Shown: positions 36,238 to 45,876, numbered from the stretch's first letter. The stretch: 58,983 nt of DNA from Paraplanobispora takensis (GCF_016863195.1 NZ_BOOK01000023.1:1-58983), one strand, 5' to 3'. Program-made: numbers and translations. The notes: generated from the letters alone by a model not told the origin.

Positions 36238-37386
36238 TCAGGCGCCCCAGCCGGCCTGGGTGCCGCCGACCCGCTCGGCGGCGACCTTCTCGAAGTAGCC
36301 CGAGCGGGCGTAGGCGGCCATCGGGTCGGCCTCCAGCCCCATCCCGGCACGCAGCCCGGCCAGCAGCGGCCGCACGTCGGTGTTGTAGGCGTCCATCAGC
36401 ACGGCGTTGGCACCCAGCACGTCACCGGACCGCTGCGCCGCGGCCAGCGCCTCGCGGTCCACCAGCAGCGCCTTGGCGGTGGCCTCCTGCACGTTCATCA
36501 CCGAGCGGATCTGGCCGGGGATCTTCGGCTCGATGTTGTGGCACTGGTCCAGCATGAAGGCCACCCCGCCCTCCAGCCCGCCCCCGCTCACCACCTCGCA
36601 CATGATGCGGAAGAGCTGGAAGGGGTCGGCCGCGCCCACCATCAGGTCGTCGTCGGCGTAGAAGCGCGAGTTGAAGTCGAAGCCGCCCAGCTTCCCCTCG
36701 CGCAGCAGGAAGGCCACGATGAACTCGATGTTGGTGCCGGGCGCGTGGTGCCCGGTGTCCACCACGACCTGCGCCTTGGGGCCGAGCTTGACGCAGTGGG
36801 CGTAGGCGGTGCCCCAGTCGGGCACGTCGGTGGCGTAGAAGGCCGGCTCGAACAGCTTGTACTCCAGCAGGAAGCGCTGCCCCTCCCCCAGCCGCCCGTA
36901 CACCTCGGCCAGCGCCTCGGCCAGCCGGTCCTGGCGGGCCCGGATGTCGTCCTGGCCCGGATAGTTCAGGCCGTCGGAGAACCACAGCTTGAGCGTGTCG
37001 GAGCCGGTGGCGTCCATGATGTCGACGCACTCCAGCAGGTGGTCGGTCGCCTTGCGGCGCACCCGCGGGTCCGGGTGGGTGACGCTGCCCAGCATGTAGT
37101 CGTCGTCCTGGAAGACGTTGGAGTTGATCGCGCCGATGCCGATGCCGAGCCCCCGGGCGTGGGCGGACAGCTCGGCGTAGTCGTCCACCCGGTCCCAGGG
37201 GATGTGCAGCGCCACGGTCGGCGCCACGCCGGTGAAGGCGTGCACCTGGGCGGCGTCGGCGAGCTTCTCGTAGGGGTCGCGCGGCACGCCCTGCTGGGCG
37301 AAGACCTTGAATCGCGTGCCCGAGTTGCCGTACGCCCACGAGGGCGTCTCGATGTGCTGCGCCCGCAGGCGGGACGTGATGTCCAT
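36238..37386 (-). CDS. rhaI: L-rhamnose isomerase (TIM-barrel, RhaI type)
   Basis: A 382-aa xylose-isomerase-like TIM barrel converting L-rhamnose to L-rhamnulose. Metal and active-site blocks are LKLWFSDGLNYPGQDD, FLLEYKLFEPAFYATD (metal Glu), VVVDTGHHAPGTNIEFIV, and GGFDFNSRFYADDDLM. This is the Pseudomonas stutzeri-type enzyme, not the classical RhaA. ATG at 37386 is preferred; a TTG at 37407 would overlap rhaM by 8 nt. Follows rhaM closely and precedes the aldolase gene. Confidence 0.93.
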   Translation of the reverse strand: MDITSRLRAQHIETPSWAYGNSGTRFKVFAQQGVPRDPYEKLADAAQVHAFTGVAPTVALHIPWDRVDDYAELSAHARGLGIGIGAINSNVFQDDDYMLGSVTHPDPRVRRKATDHLLECVDIMDATGSDTLKLWFSDGLNYPGQDDIRARQDRLAEALAEVYGRLGEGQRFLLEYKLFEPAFYATDVPDWGTAYAHCVKLGPKAQVVVDTGHHAPGTNIEFIVAFLLREGKLGGFDFNSRFYADDDLMVGAADPFQLFRIMCEVVSGGGLEGGVAFMLDQCHNIEPKIPGQIRSVMNVQEATAKALLVDREALAAAQRSGDVLGANAVLMDAYNTDVRPLLAGLRAGMGLEADPMAAYARSGYFEKVAAERVGGTQAGWGA

Positions 37387-37399
37387 GGGAGTCCCCGAT

Positions 37400-37717
37400 T
37401 CAGTCAAGGTGGAACACCTCTGTCAGTGGTCGCATGCCTTCGTCCGGCCGCCCGTCGAGGTCCTCGAAGAACGGCGCCATCTCCGCCTGCCAGCGCGCGT
37501 TGACCTCGGTGGCGGCCATGCCCTCGCGGGCCCCGGCGAAGTCGTCGGTCTCCAGGTAGCCGACCAGCAGGCCGTCGTCGCGCAGGAAGAGGGAGTAGTT
37601 GCGCCATCCGGTGGCGCGCAGCGCCCGGAGCATCTCCGGCCAGACGGCCGCGTGCCGCTCCCGGTACTCCGCCAGCCGTTCGGCCCGGACCTTCAACAGG
37701 AAACAGACGCGTTCCAA
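37400..37717 (-). CDS. rhaM: L-rhamnose mutarotase
   Basis: A 105-aa ferredoxin-like dimer that interconverts alpha and beta anomers of L-rhamnose. It begins MERVCFLLKVRAERLAEYRERH, with the catalytic His in that block, the WPEMLRAL helix, NYSLFLRDDGLLVGYLE, and FHLD at the C-terminus. TTG start is supported by GAGAGGA about 6 nt upstream. It is the first gene after the hairpin that follows rhaS, so it is probably expressed by read-through from the transporter genes. Confidence 0.93.
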   Translation of the reverse strand: MERVCFLLKVRAERLAEYRERHAAVWPEMLRALRATGWRNYSLFLRDDGLLVGYLETDDFAGAREGMAATEVNARWQAEMAPFFEDLDGRPDEGMRPLTEVFHLD

Positions 37718-37733
37718 TGGATGTCCTCTCGGT

Positions 37734-37768
37734 CCCGGTACGGCTCCCGCGGCGGGAGCCGTACCGGG
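37734..37768 (-). terminator. intercistronic hairpin between rhaS and rhaM
   Basis: Perfect 15-bp stem CCCGGTACGGCTCCC (37734-37748) and GGGAGCCGTACCGGG (37754-37768) with a GCGGC loop (two more pairs can form). Located 13 nt after the rhaS stop and 17 nt before the rhaM start. Likely a partial terminator or 3'-end stabiliser of the transporter mRNA. Confidence 0.78.
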
Positions 37769-37781
37769 GTGTGGTCACGGA

Positions 37782-38864
37782 TCAGAAGTCGAAGTCGTCG
37801 ATGTTGTCCTTGGTGAAGACCGTGGGCTTGCCGAGCAGGACCTCGCCGTCGGCGCCGACGGTGTACTCGCCGAGCTTGCCGGCCTTGAACTTCTCGCCCT
37901 CGGCGCCGGTGATCTGGCCGGAGGCCAGCGCGGCGGCGGCGTAGCCGGCCAGATAGCCGAGGTCACCGGGGTTCCACAGTTCGAAGCCCTCGATGGTGCC
38001 GTCCTTGACGAACTGGCGCAGCTGGTTGGGGGTGCCCAGGCCGGTCAGCTTCACCTTGCCCTTGTACGGCGAGTCCGACAGGTAGCGCGCCGCGGCGGCG
38101 ATGCCGACGGTGGTCGGGGAGATGATGCCGGCCAGGTCCGGATAGGAGCGCAGCAGGCCCTGGGTCTCGGTGAAGGACTTCTGGTCCTCGTCGTTGCCGT
38201 AGGCGACCTTGACCAGCTCCATGTCCTTGTACTCGGGCTTGCCCAGCTCGTCCTTCATGAAGTCGATCCAGGTGTTCTGGTTGGTCGCGTTCGGCGTCGC
38301 GGACAGGATCGCGATCTTGCCCTTGTGGCCGATCTGCTCGGCCAGCAGCTGGACCTGGGTGCGGCCGAGGTCCTCGGCGCTGGCCTGGTTGACGAACACG
38401 TCGCGCCCCTCGGGCGCGGTGTCGGAGTCGTAGCTGACGACCTTGATCCCCGCGGCCCTGGCCTGCTTGAGCGCGGGCACGACCGCGTTGGGGTCGTTGG
38501 CGGAGATGACGATCGCGTCCTGCTTCTGCTGGATGAGCGTGTTGATGTAGGAGACCTGCGAGGACGCGCTGGCCTCGGACGGGCCGACCTCCTTGCCCTG
38601 GCCGCCGAACTCCTCGGCCGCGGCGATGCCCTGGGTGTTCGCGGTGGTGAAGTAGGGGTTGTTGACCTGCTTGGGCAGGAAGGCGATCTTCAGGCCCTGT
38701 TTGATCGGCGCGTTGGGGTCGGCCGCGGCCGACGACGCGGGGGCGGCCGCCGGAGCGGAGGTCTGCTGCGCCACGTCACTCTTGGTGGTGCCGCCGCAGG
38801 CGGTGGCCATCAGCGCCAGACCGGCGACGAGCGCCATGCGGCGCCAGGGGGTGCGCGTTGTCAT
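37782..38864 (-). CDS. rhaS: rhamnose ABC transporter substrate-binding lipoprotein RhaS
   Basis: A 360-aa periplasmic-binding-fold lipoprotein. Signal peptide with lipobox LMATACGG (Cys near residue 23), a Ser/Ala/Pro linker, then the sugar-binding domain with KIAFLPKQVNNPYF, DAIVISANDPNAVVPAL, VVSYDSDTAPEGR and GLGTPNQLRQFV, typical of RhaS. It should capture L-rhamnose outside the membrane. The start overlaps the rhaQ stop (ATGA). Position last among transporter genes, just before a hairpin, may favour higher expression. Confidence 0.93.
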   Translation of the reverse strand: MTTRTPWRRMALVAGLALMATACGGTTKSDVAQQTSAPAAAPASSAAADPNAPIKQGLKIAFLPKQVNNPYFTTANTQGIAAAEEFGGQGKEVGPSEASASSQVSYINTLIQQKQDAIVISANDPNAVVPALKQARAAGIKVVSYDSDTAPEGRDVFVNQASAEDLGRTQVQLLAEQIGHKGKIAILSATPNATNQNTWIDFMKDELGKPEYKDMELVKVAYGNDEDQKSFTETQGLLRSYPDLAGIISPTTVGIAAAARYLSDSPYKGKVKLTGLGTPNQLRQFVKDGTIEGFELWNPGDLGYLAGYAAAALASGQITGAEGEKFKAGKLGEYTVGADGEVLLGKPTVFTKDNIDDFDF

Positions 38865-39850
38865 GAAACCGACTTCCCTTCCTTGTGCAGTGAGGCCTTG
38901 TGCAGTGAGGAGCGCCGGCGCCAGACCGCCCCCAGGTTCGGCGCCAGGACGGAGGCGACGAGCAGCAGGCCCGTCACGAAGTTGAGGACCTCGTTGGCCA
39001 CGTCGGCCAGGATCAGCGCGTTGCGTACGACGCCCAGCAGCAGGACCGCCATGAGCACGCCGGGCAGCGTGCCGCGCCCGCCGAAGATGGACACCCCGCC
39101 GAGCAGGACCGCCGCCACCACGGCCAGCTCCAGCCCGACGCCGTTGTCGGCGCGGGCGCTGGCGTAGCGGAAGGTGTAGACGAGCGAGGCCAGCGCGGCG
39201 CAGGCGCCCGAGGCGACGAAGAGCCAGAACTTGATCCGCTTGACCCGCACGCCCGAGAAGTAGGCGGCCTCCTCGCCGGCGCCCAGCGCGAAGATCGACC
39301 GGCCGACGCCGGTGGCGTGCAGCACCGTCCCGGCCACCACGGCCAGGACCGCGACCAGGATGGTCACCAGCGGGATCGGCCCCAGCGTCTGGGTGGCCAG
39401 AGCGGTGTAGGCGGGCGGCAGGTCGGCCACGGCCTGGTCGCCGAGGATCACGTAGGCCAGGCCCCGGTAGAGCGCGAACGTGCCGATCGTCACGGCCAGC
39501 GACGGCAGCCCGAGGCGGGTGACGAGCAGGCCGTTCAGGGCTCCGCAGAGCGCGCCTGCCAGCAGGCAGACCGGCATGATCGCCTCGATCGGCAGCCCGG
39601 CGTTCCACAGCCAGCCCAGGACCGCGCAGGACAGGCCGAGCGTGGAGGCGACCGACAGGTCGATCTCGGCGGCCACGACGACCAGCGTCATGGTCAGCGC
39701 CATCAGGGCGATCTCGGTGGTGTCGAGCAGCAGGAACGACACGTTGGAGGGGTTGGCGAAGCCGTCCACCGACACCGAGGCCCACAGCACGACGGCGACG
39801 AGCAGGAGGAGGATCAGCCCTTCCCAGCGGCGGACCAGGTCACGTGGCAT
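38861..39850 (-). CDS. rhaQ: rhamnose ABC transporter permease RhaQ
   Basis: A 329-aa RbsC-type permease with about nine to ten hydrophobic segments. The cytoplasmic coupling block is VVVAAEIDLSVASTLGL (residues about 57-73) and the later family block LLGGVSIFGGRGTLPGV is near residue 265. Assignment as Q and not P follows gene order and is not certain. The C-terminus carries a short direct repeat, SSLHKASLHKEG, from a duplicated 15-bp DNA stretch. It overlaps rhaP by 11 nt and rhaS by 4 nt. Confidence 0.9.
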   Translation of the reverse strand: MPRDLVRRWEGLILLLLVAVVLWASVSVDGFANPSNVSFLLLDTTEIALMALTMTLVVVAAEIDLSVASTLGLSCAVLGWLWNAGLPIEAIMPVCLLAGALCGALNGLLVTRLGLPSLAVTIGTFALYRGLAYVILGDQAVADLPPAYTALATQTLGPIPLVTILVAVLAVVAGTVLHATGVGRSIFALGAGEEAAYFSGVRVKRIKFWLFVASGACAALASLVYTFRYASARADNGVGLELAVVAAVLLGGVSIFGGRGTLPGVLMAVLLLGVVRNALILADVANEVLNFVTGLLLVASVLAPNLGAVWRRRSSLHKASLHKEGKSVS

Positions 39851-40910
39851 CGCGGTACCTCCGGCGGCGGAGCGCGGCGGCCACCCGCAGCGCCAGGAGA
39901 CGGTCGAGGACGATGGCGGCGATGATCAGGGCGCCGCTGATGGCGGTCTGCGCGAGCGCGTCGACCCGCAGGACGGCGAGCGCGCTGGTGATGCTGGCCA
40001 GCAGCACCGCGCCGAGCGCGGCGCCGTACACCGTGCCGCTCCCGCCGAAGATCGCCACGCCGCCGACCACCACGGCGGCGATCACGTCGAGCTCCTTGCC
40101 GGTGGCCACGGTGGCGTCGACGGTGCCGAAGCGCGCCGCCCACATGACGCCCGCGAGCCCGGCCAGCGCGCCGTTGGCCACGAACGCCGCGATGATCCGG
40201 CGCCGGACCCGGATGCCGGCCAGCACGGCCGCCTCGGGGCTGGAGCCGATCGCGTACAGCTCGCGGCCCGCCGGCAGGTTGCGCAGCATCCAGCCGACGA
40301 CCAGCACCACCGCCAGCGCGACGAGCGCCAGCAGCGGCAGCCCGAGCACCGAGGCGGAGCCCAGCGACAGGAAGCCCCCGGGCATGTCGGCGGCGTTCAC
40401 CTGCCGGCCGCCCGCCCACGCGTAGTCGATGCCGCGGAAGGTGTAGAGCGTGCCGAGCGTGGCCACCAGGGCGGGCACCCCGGCCACGCCGACGAGCAGG
40501 CCGTTGATCGCACCGCACAGCGCGCCGAGCAGGACGCAGCCGGCGATCACCAGCGGGACCGGCACCCCGGGGTTGTCGGCCATGATCAGCGCCCCGCCGA
40601 ACGCCGACAGGCCCACGACCGAGCTGACCGACAGGTCGACGTTGCGCGTGACGACCACCAGCGTCTGCCCGACCGCGAGCATGGCGACTATCGAGGAGTT
40701 CAGCAGGATGTCGCGCAGGCTGTCGAAGGACAGGAACGCGGGGTTGACCACGCCGGTGAACCCGAACAGCAGGCCGAGGGCGGCTACGATGCCCAGCTCG
40801 CGCACCCGCGCCACCCGGCTGACCAGCCGGTCGCCGCGCGGCGCCGGCGGGACCGGCGAGGCCGCCGACCCCGCGTCCGGCGCCGCCAGCCCGGTCTCCG
40901 GGCCGCTCAT
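39840..40910 (-). CDS. rhaP: rhamnose ABC transporter permease RhaP
   Basis: A 356-aa RbsC-type permease. A ~35-residue Ala/Pro-rich hydrophilic N-terminus precedes the first helix. [20 protein letters not shown] is the coupling block, and [21 protein letters not shown] the C-terminal family block. Forms a heterodimeric channel with RhaQ. ATG at 40910 overlaps the rhaT stop as ATGA. Confidence 0.9.
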   Translation of the reverse strand: MSGPETGLAAPDAGSAASPVPPAPRGDRLVSRVARVRELGIVAALGLLFGFTGVVNPAFLSFDSLRDILLNSSIVAMLAVGQTLVVVTRNVDLSVSSVVGLSAFGGALIMADNPGVPVPLVIAGCVLLGALCGAINGLLVGVAGVPALVATLGTLYTFRGIDYAWAGGRQVNAADMPGGFLSLGSASVLGLPLLALVALAVVLVVGWMLRNLPAGRELYAIGSSPEAAVLAGIRVRRRIIAAFVANGALAGLAGVMWAARFGTVDATVATGKELDVIAAVVVGGVAIFGGSGTVYGAALGAVLLASITSALAVLRVDALAQTAISGALIIAAIVLDRLLALRVAAALRRRRYRDAT

Positions 40911-42409
40911 GCCGCGTTCCTTCCGGTGGCCGCGGCCATCACGCTCTCCTCGGTCGCCTCCGCCCGGGGGATCTCGGCCACCAGCCGGCCCTCGTGCATC
41001 ACCAGCACCCGGTCCGCCATGCCGAGCACCTCGGGCAGCTCGGAGGAGATCATGAGGACCGCGATGCCCTCCGCCGCCAGCTCCGACAGCAGCCGGTGCA
41101 CCTCGGCCTTGGTCCCGACGTCGATGCCGCGCGTCGGCTCGTCCACGATGATCACCGATGGCTTCCTGGCCAGCCACTTGGCCAGCACGACCTTCTGCTG
41201 GTTGCCGCCGGACAGCACGCCGACCGCGTCGGACAGCCGGGAGAACTTCAGCTGCAGCCGCAGCGCCCAGTCGCGGGCCCGGTCGCGCTCGGCGGCGCGG
41301 GAGATCAGCGCGCCGCGCCGTACGGCCGACAGCCCGGCCAGCGCGATGTTGCGCTCGATCGACAGGTCCATCACCAGACCCTGCTGACGCCGGTCCTCCG
41401 GCACCAGCGCCAGTCCCGCGGCCATCGCGGCGGACGGGCTGGCCTGGCGCAGCCGGCGCCCGGCCACCTCGACCCGGCCGGCGTCCCACCGGTCGATGCC
41501 GAAGATCGCCCGGGCGACCTCGCTGCGGCCCGCCCCCACCAGGCCCGCCAGGGCGACGATCTCCCCCTTGCGCACCTCGAAGGAGACGTCGGTGAACACA
41601 CCCTCGCGGGTCAGCCGGTGCACGGTGAGGGCGACCTCCCCGGGCACGGCCTCCAGCTTGGGGAACAACGCCTCCAGCTCCCGGCCCACCATGCGCCGTA
41701 CCAGGTCGTCGGGGGTGAGGTCGGCGATGAGGTCGCTTGCGACGAAGGCGCCGTCCCGCAGCGTGGTGACCCGCCGGCAGAGCTCGAAGATCTCCTCCAG
41801 CCGGTGGGAGACGAACAGCACCGCGCAGCCCTGCTCGCGCAGCGCCTTGACCACCCGGAACAGCCGGGCCACCTCGTTGCCCGACAGCGCCGCGGTCGGC
41901 TCGTCCATGATGAGGACCCGGGCGGACCGCGACAGGGCCTTGGCGATCTCCACGAGCTGCTGGTCGGCGATGGACAGGCCGCGGGCCGGCTGGTCGGGGT
42001 CGAGCGGGACGCCCAGCCGCCCGAACAGCTCCACCGCGCGGGCCCGCATGGCGGGCCGGTCGATCCGGCCCAGGCGGGTGCGCGGCTGGCGGCCCATGAA
42101 GATGTTCTCGGTCACCGACAGGTCGGGGAAGAGCGTCGGCTCCTGGTAGATCACCGCCACGCCCGCCCGCTGCGCGCCGGCGGTGCCGTGGAACTCCACG
42201 GGCTCGCCGTCCAGCAGGATCCGCCCGGCGTCCGGGCGGTACAGCCCGGAGAGGGTCTTCACGAGCGTGGACTTGCCCGCGCCGTTCTCCCCGGCGAGGG
42301 CGTGGGCCTCTCCGGCGTACAGCTCCAGGGAGACCTCGCGCAGCGCCTGGACGGCGCCGAACGATTTACTCACCGAGCGCAACGCCAGGACGGGGGGTTT
42401 GTCGACCAT
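40907..42409 (-). CDS. rhaT: rhamnose ABC transporter ATP-binding protein RhaT
   Basis: A 500-aa double ATPase. First domain: Walker [10 protein letters not shown] (near residue 42), Q-loop IYQEPTLF, Walker [13 protein letters not shown]. Second domain: P-loop [15 protein letters not shown] lacking the lysine as usual in this class, signature [14 protein letters not shown], Walker [18 protein letters not shown]. First gene of the importer operon rhaT-P-Q-S, divergent from the LacI gene. An operator-like site (42431-42446) lies 22 nt upstream of its ATG. Confidence 0.92.
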   Translation of the reverse strand: MVDKPPVLALRSVSKSFGAVQALREVSLELYAGEAHALAGENGAGKSTLVKTLSGLYRPDAGRILLDGEPVEFHGTAGAQRAGVAVIYQEPTLFPDLSVTENIFMGRQPRTRLGRIDRPAMRARAVELFGRLGVPLDPDQPARGLSIADQQLVEIAKALSRSARVLIMDEPTAALSGNEVARLFRVVKALREQGCAVLFVSHRLEEIFELCRRVTTLRDGAFVASDLIADLTPDDLVRRMVGRELEALFPKLEAVPGEVALTVHRLTREGVFTDVSFEVRKGEIVALAGLVGAGRSEVARAIFGIDRWDAGRVEVAGRRLRQASPSAAMAAGLALVPEDRRQQGLVMDLSIERNIALAGLSAVRRGALISRAAERDRARDWALRLQLKFSRLSDAVGVLSGGNQQKVVLAKWLARKPSVIIVDEPTRGIDVGTKAEVHRLLSELAAEGIAVLMISSELPEVLGMADRVLVMHEGRLVAEIPRAEATEESVMAAATGRNAA

Positions 42410-42430
42410 GAGCTCCCTCCACGGGAGTTC

Positions 42431-42446
42431 GAGAAAAACGTTTCAA
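42431..42446. promoter_or_regulatory. LacI-family operator before rhaT
   Basis: GAGAAAAACGTTTCAA with central CG, 22 nt upstream of the rhaT start. It shares GAnnAAAACGTnnCAA (12 of 16 positions) with the minus-strand copy at 42552-42567 before the LacI gene, which argues that one protein binds both. Confidence 0.65.
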
Positions 42447-42551
42447 ATTTGAGTGGACACTAGGTCAGCCGCCTTCCCCCGTCAATAGCCGGTTTCCTGG
42501 ACGTTTCGGTCCAGTGACGCCCTGAAGAGGGAAGCTCTTGCTCAGCGCCAG

Positions 42552-42567
42552 TTGTTACGTTTTAATC
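42552..42567. promoter_or_regulatory. LacI-family operator before the LacI/rhaB genes
   Basis: Read on the minus strand as GATTAAAACGTAACAA. It is the partner of the site at 42431-42446 and lies 33 nt upstream of the LacI start, so autoregulation together with rhaB is expected. Confidence 0.6.
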
Positions 42568-42600
42568 AAGGTCCATGGCCAGAGAGCGGTGGGACCGACG

Positions 42601-43590
42601 ATGAGCGCGGTGGGCATCAAAGAAGTCGCCGAACACGCCGGCGTGTCCCCGGGGACCGTGTCGAACGTGCTGAACCGGCCGGAGAAGGTCTCCGCCCCGA
42701 CCCGGTCCCGGGTCGAGGCCGCCATCCGCGAGCTGGGGTTCGTCAGGCACGGCTCGGCCTCGACGCTGCGCGCCGGGCACAGCAAGACCGTGGGGCTGTC
42801 GGTCATCGACATCGGCAACCCGTTCTTCACCGACGTCACCGCCGGAGTCGAGGACGTGGCCAGCGACCGCGGATACGCCGTGCTGCTGAGCAACTCCGCG
42901 GGCTCCAGGAGCAAGGAGGAGCGCAACCTGCTGGTCCTGGCCGAGCAGCGGGTCCGCGGGGTGCTGATCACCCCCTCCGACGAGGACCCCGCCCGGCTCG
43001 ACCGGCTGCGCGAGCGCGGGATCAGCGTCGTGCTGGTCGACCACCCCGCGCACCGGCCCGACCAGTGCTCGGTGGCCGTCAACGACATCGGCGGCGGCGA
43101 GACGGCCGTGGCCCACCTGTTGTCCGGAGGCGCCGCGGAGATCGCCTACGTGACGGGCCCGCTGACCATCCGGCAGTGCCTGGACCGGCGCGCCGGCGCG
43201 GAGCGGGCGCTCGGCGGGCGGCCGCTGCGGGTCGTGGAGATGGCCGCGATGACCCCCCGCGCGGGTCAGCAGGCCGCCGAGAAGCTCATCTCCGAGGGCG
43301 GCCTGCCCGACGCGATCTTCTGCGCCAACGATCTGCTCGCGCTCGGCATGCTGCGCGGGCTCCTGCACGCGGGGGTACGGGTGCCCGGCGACGTGGCGCT
43401 GATCGGCTACGACGACATCGACTTCGCCGCGGCCTCGGCGGTCTCGCTCAGCTCCGTCCGCCAGCCCACCTACCAGCTGGGCAGGGTCGCCACCGAACTG
43501 CTGCTCGACGAGTGCGACAACCCCGCCACCCACGCGCACCAGCAGATCATGTTCCAGCCCGAGCTGATCGTCAGGGAGTCGACGCGATGA
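42601..43590 (+). CDS. LacI family transcriptional regulator of the rhamnose locus
   Basis: A 329-aa LacI/GalR repressor. N-terminal helix-turn-helix VGIKEVAEHAGVSPGTVSNVLNRPEKVSAPTRSRV, hinge, then the periplasmic-binding-like core starting KTVGLSVIDIGNPFFTDV and ending in GYDDIDFAAASAVSLSSVRQP. Its place between rhaT and rhaB and the two matching operators make it the likely rhamnose-responsive repressor (called RhaR in some actinobacteria). ATG at 42601 is chosen because SAVGIKEVA is the usual start; upstream frame is not conserved. The stop overlaps rhaB (ATGA). Confidence 0.92.
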   Translation: MSAVGIKEVAEHAGVSPGTVSNVLNRPEKVSAPTRSRVEAAIRELGFVRHGSASTLRAGHSKTVGLSVIDIGNPFFTDVTAGVEDVASDRGYAVLLSNSAGSRSKEERNLLVLAEQRVRGVLITPSDEDPARLDRLRERGISVVLVDHPAHRPDQCSVAVNDIGGGETAVAHLLSGGAAEIAYVTGPLTIRQCLDRRAGAERALGGRPLRVVEMAAMTPRAGQQAAEKLISEGGLPDAIFCANDLLALGMLRGLLHAGVRVPGDVALIGYDDIDFAAASAVSLSSVRQPTYQLGRVATELLLDECDNPATHAHQQIMFQPELIVRESTR

Positions 43591-45029
43591 GCCGCTTCGC
43601 CGCCGTCGACCTCGGCGCCTCCAGCGGCCGGGTCATGCTCGGCGAGCTCTCCGGCCGGGGCGTGCGCCTGGCGGAGGCCCACCGCTTCCCCAACCGTCCC
43701 GTCAGAGTGGGCGGCACGCTGCACTGGGACATCCTCGGCCTCTACCGCGAGATCCTGCACGGCCTGCGCCTGGCGGGCCCGGTGGACTCGATCGGGGTGG
43801 ACTCCTGGGCCGTCGACTACGGGCTGCTGGACTCCGGCGGCGCGCTGCTGGGCAACCCGGTGCACTACCGCGACGGCCGCACCGACGGGGTGATGGAGCG
43901 CGTGACCGCCGCGATCGGGGCCGCCGGGCTGTACGACGTGGCCGGGCTGCAGTTCCTGCCGTTCAACACGGTCTACCAGCTCCTGGCCGACCGGCCGGAG
44001 CGGGCCGAGCGCATGCTGCTCATCCCCGACCTGCTGTCCTACTGGCTCACCGGCGAGATCGGCGCCGAGCTCACCAACGCCTCCACCACGGGCCTGCTGG
44101 ACGTGCGCAGCCACGAGTGGGCCTGGCCGCTGATCAAGGATCTCGGCCTGCCGGAGCGGATCTTCCCCCCGCTGCGCGCGCCGGGCGACCCGGCGGGGAG
44201 GCTGCGTCCCGACGTCGCCGGCGAGCTCGGCTGGACGAGCGCTGTCACCGCCGCCGTCACCACCGTCGCCTCGCACGACACGGCCTCCGCGGTCGCGGCC
44301 GTGCCCGCCGCGGGATCGCGTTTCGCCTACATCTCCTGTGGCACCTGGTCGCTGGCCGGGGTCGAGCTGAGCGAGCCCGTGCTCACCCCCGAGAGCCTCG
44401 CCGCCGACTTCACCAACGAGACGGGCGTCGACGGGACCGTCAGATATCTGCGCAACGTGATGGGCCTGTGGCTGCTGCAGGAGTCGCTGCGCGCCTGGGG
44501 CGATCCGGAGCTCGTCCCCCTGCTCGCCGCGGCCGGGGCCGCGCGCCCGTTCGCCGCGGTCGTCGACCCCGACACGCCCGCGTTCCTGCCGCCGGGCGAC
44601 ATGCCGGCCAGGATCGCCGCCGAGTGCCGGCGCACCGGCCAGGAGCCCCCCGCCGATCCCCCGCAGGTCGTGCGGTGCATCCTGGAGAGCCTGGCCCTGG
44701 GGCACCGCCGGGCCATCCGGCAGGCGGTCGCCCTGTCGGGACGGCAGGTCGAGGTGATCCACCTGGTGGGCGGCGGCAGCCGCAACGACCTGCTGTGCCG
44801 TCTCACCGCGGACGCCTGCGGCCTGCCCGTGGTGGCCGGCCCGGTGGAGGCCACCGCGCTGGGCAACGTCCTCGTCCAGGCCCGGACCGCCGGTCTGGTC
44901 GCCGACCTGGCCGAGATGCGCGCCCTGTCGGCGGCGCAGCCGCTCAAGCGGTACGAGCCCGCCGGGGACGACGGCGCCTGGGCCGAGGCCGAGGCGCTGC
45001 TGGAGCGCACCCGGCCCGGACGGGGATGA
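43587..45029 (+). CDS. rhaB: rhamnulokinase
   Basis: A 480-aa FGGY-family sugar kinase that phosphorylates L-rhamnulose at C1. The ATPase phosphate-1 loop is FAAVDLGASSGRVMLGEL; SIGVDSWAVDYGLLD carries the catalytic Asp region, and HLVGGGSRNDLLCRLTADA is the adenosine motif. The block GRTDG and the QFLPFNTVYQLLADRP sequence are RhaB-type. Translationally coupled to the LacI regulator by ATGA, so repressor and kinase are made from one mRNA. Confidence 0.94.
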   Translation: MSRFAAVDLGASSGRVMLGELSGRGVRLAEAHRFPNRPVRVGGTLHWDILGLYREILHGLRLAGPVDSIGVDSWAVDYGLLDSGGALLGNPVHYRDGRTDGVMERVTAAIGAAGLYDVAGLQFLPFNTVYQLLADRPERAERMLLIPDLLSYWLTGEIGAELTNASTTGLLDVRSHEWAWPLIKDLGLPERIFPPLRAPGDPAGRLRPDVAGELGWTSAVTAAVTTVASHDTASAVAAVPAAGSRFAYISCGTWSLAGVELSEPVLTPESLAADFTNETGVDGTVRYLRNVMGLWLLQESLRAWGDPELVPLLAAAGAARPFAAVVDPDTPAFLPPGDMPARIAAECRRTGQEPPADPPQVVRCILESLALGHRRAIRQAVALSGRQVEVIHLVGGGSRNDLLCRLTADACGLPVVAGPVEATALGNVLVQARTAGLVADLAEMRALSAAQPLKRYEPAGDDGAWAEAEALLERTRPGRG

Positions 45030-45075
45030 GACACCCCTGGCCGGCTGGACCGTGCCACCTTTACGATCATCGCCC

Positions 45076-45834
45076 ATGACGATCCGCACGCTGGTGGCCG
45101 CCACCGGAGCCTTCACCCTGTTGTTCTCCGGCACGACCGCCCTGCTCTCCGGTACGGCCTCCGCCTACCCCATCCAGGGCGCCCCCGAGCTGACCCACAA
45201 CCCCCTCTACAAGAAGGGCCGCCTCCCCGAGGTCTCCTGCAAGGCGGTCAAGGGCACCACCGAGGCCTCCGCGAAGAAGTACATCACCAAGATCTTCAGC
45301 TGCCTGGACACCGCCTGGAAGAAGACCTGGGATGACTTCACCCCCGCCGAGGTGAGCATCAACAAGACCGTCGAGTCGGAGCTCTGCTCCGGACTGAAGA
45401 TCGCCGGTTCCTTCGCGGTGCCCTGCTACGGCGGCATCCAGGTGCAGCTCCGCTCCGACTGGATCAAGGCGAAGTCCGACCTGGCCGTCCTCCTCCAGCT
45501 CACGCGGGCCTACAGCCGGCGCGTCCAGGGGCACACCGGCATCAGCGAGACCTGGTGGGCGCTGCCGAACAGCGGGATCGAGGCCGAGACCGACGAGCAG
45601 ACCCACCGCTTCTACCTCCAGGCCGACTGCCTGACCGGGGTGTCGATGAAGGCCCTGGGCCGCTCGGCCAAGGACTGGAAGCCCCTCCTCGACGCCGAGA
45701 CGCCCCCCGAGTACGACAGGTTCGACTGGGACGGCAAGCCCGCCAACCGCCTCTACTGGTTCAAGAAGGGCTACGCCTCGGGCGGCCCGGGTGCGTGCAA
45801 CACCTGGAAGGCCGCCTCCGCCAAGGTCGCCTGA
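45076..45834 (+). CDS. secreted inactive homologue of neutral zinc metallopeptidases
   Basis: A 252-aa exported protein. Signal peptide residues 1-30 end in TASA. The mature part follows the neutral zinc metallopeptidase (YpfJ-like) layout: CLDTAW helix, a central segment, ADCLTGVSMKAL, and a C-terminal RLYWFKKGYASGGPGACNTW. But where active members have HEYGHHVQ, this protein reads RAYSRRVQ at residues 144-151, so both zinc histidines and the catalytic glutamate are replaced (Arg144, Ala145, Arg148). Three cysteine pairs could form disulphides. It may be a binding or inhibitor protein. Stands alone after rhaB. Confidence 0.75.
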   Translation: MTIRTLVAATGAFTLLFSGTTALLSGTASAYPIQGAPELTHNPLYKKGRLPEVSCKAVKGTTEASAKKYITKIFSCLDTAWKKTWDDFTPAEVSINKTVESELCSGLKIAGSFAVPCYGGIQVQLRSDWIKAKSDLAVLLQLTRAYSRRVQGHTGISETWWALPNSGIEAETDEQTHRFYLQADCLTGVSMKALGRSAKDWKPLLDAETPPEYDRFDWDGKPANRLYWFKKGYASGGPGACNTWKAASAKVA

Positions 45835-45876
45835 GGCCCGCGGGCGCCACCGGCGCCGCGCGGACGGGTGGCCGGA

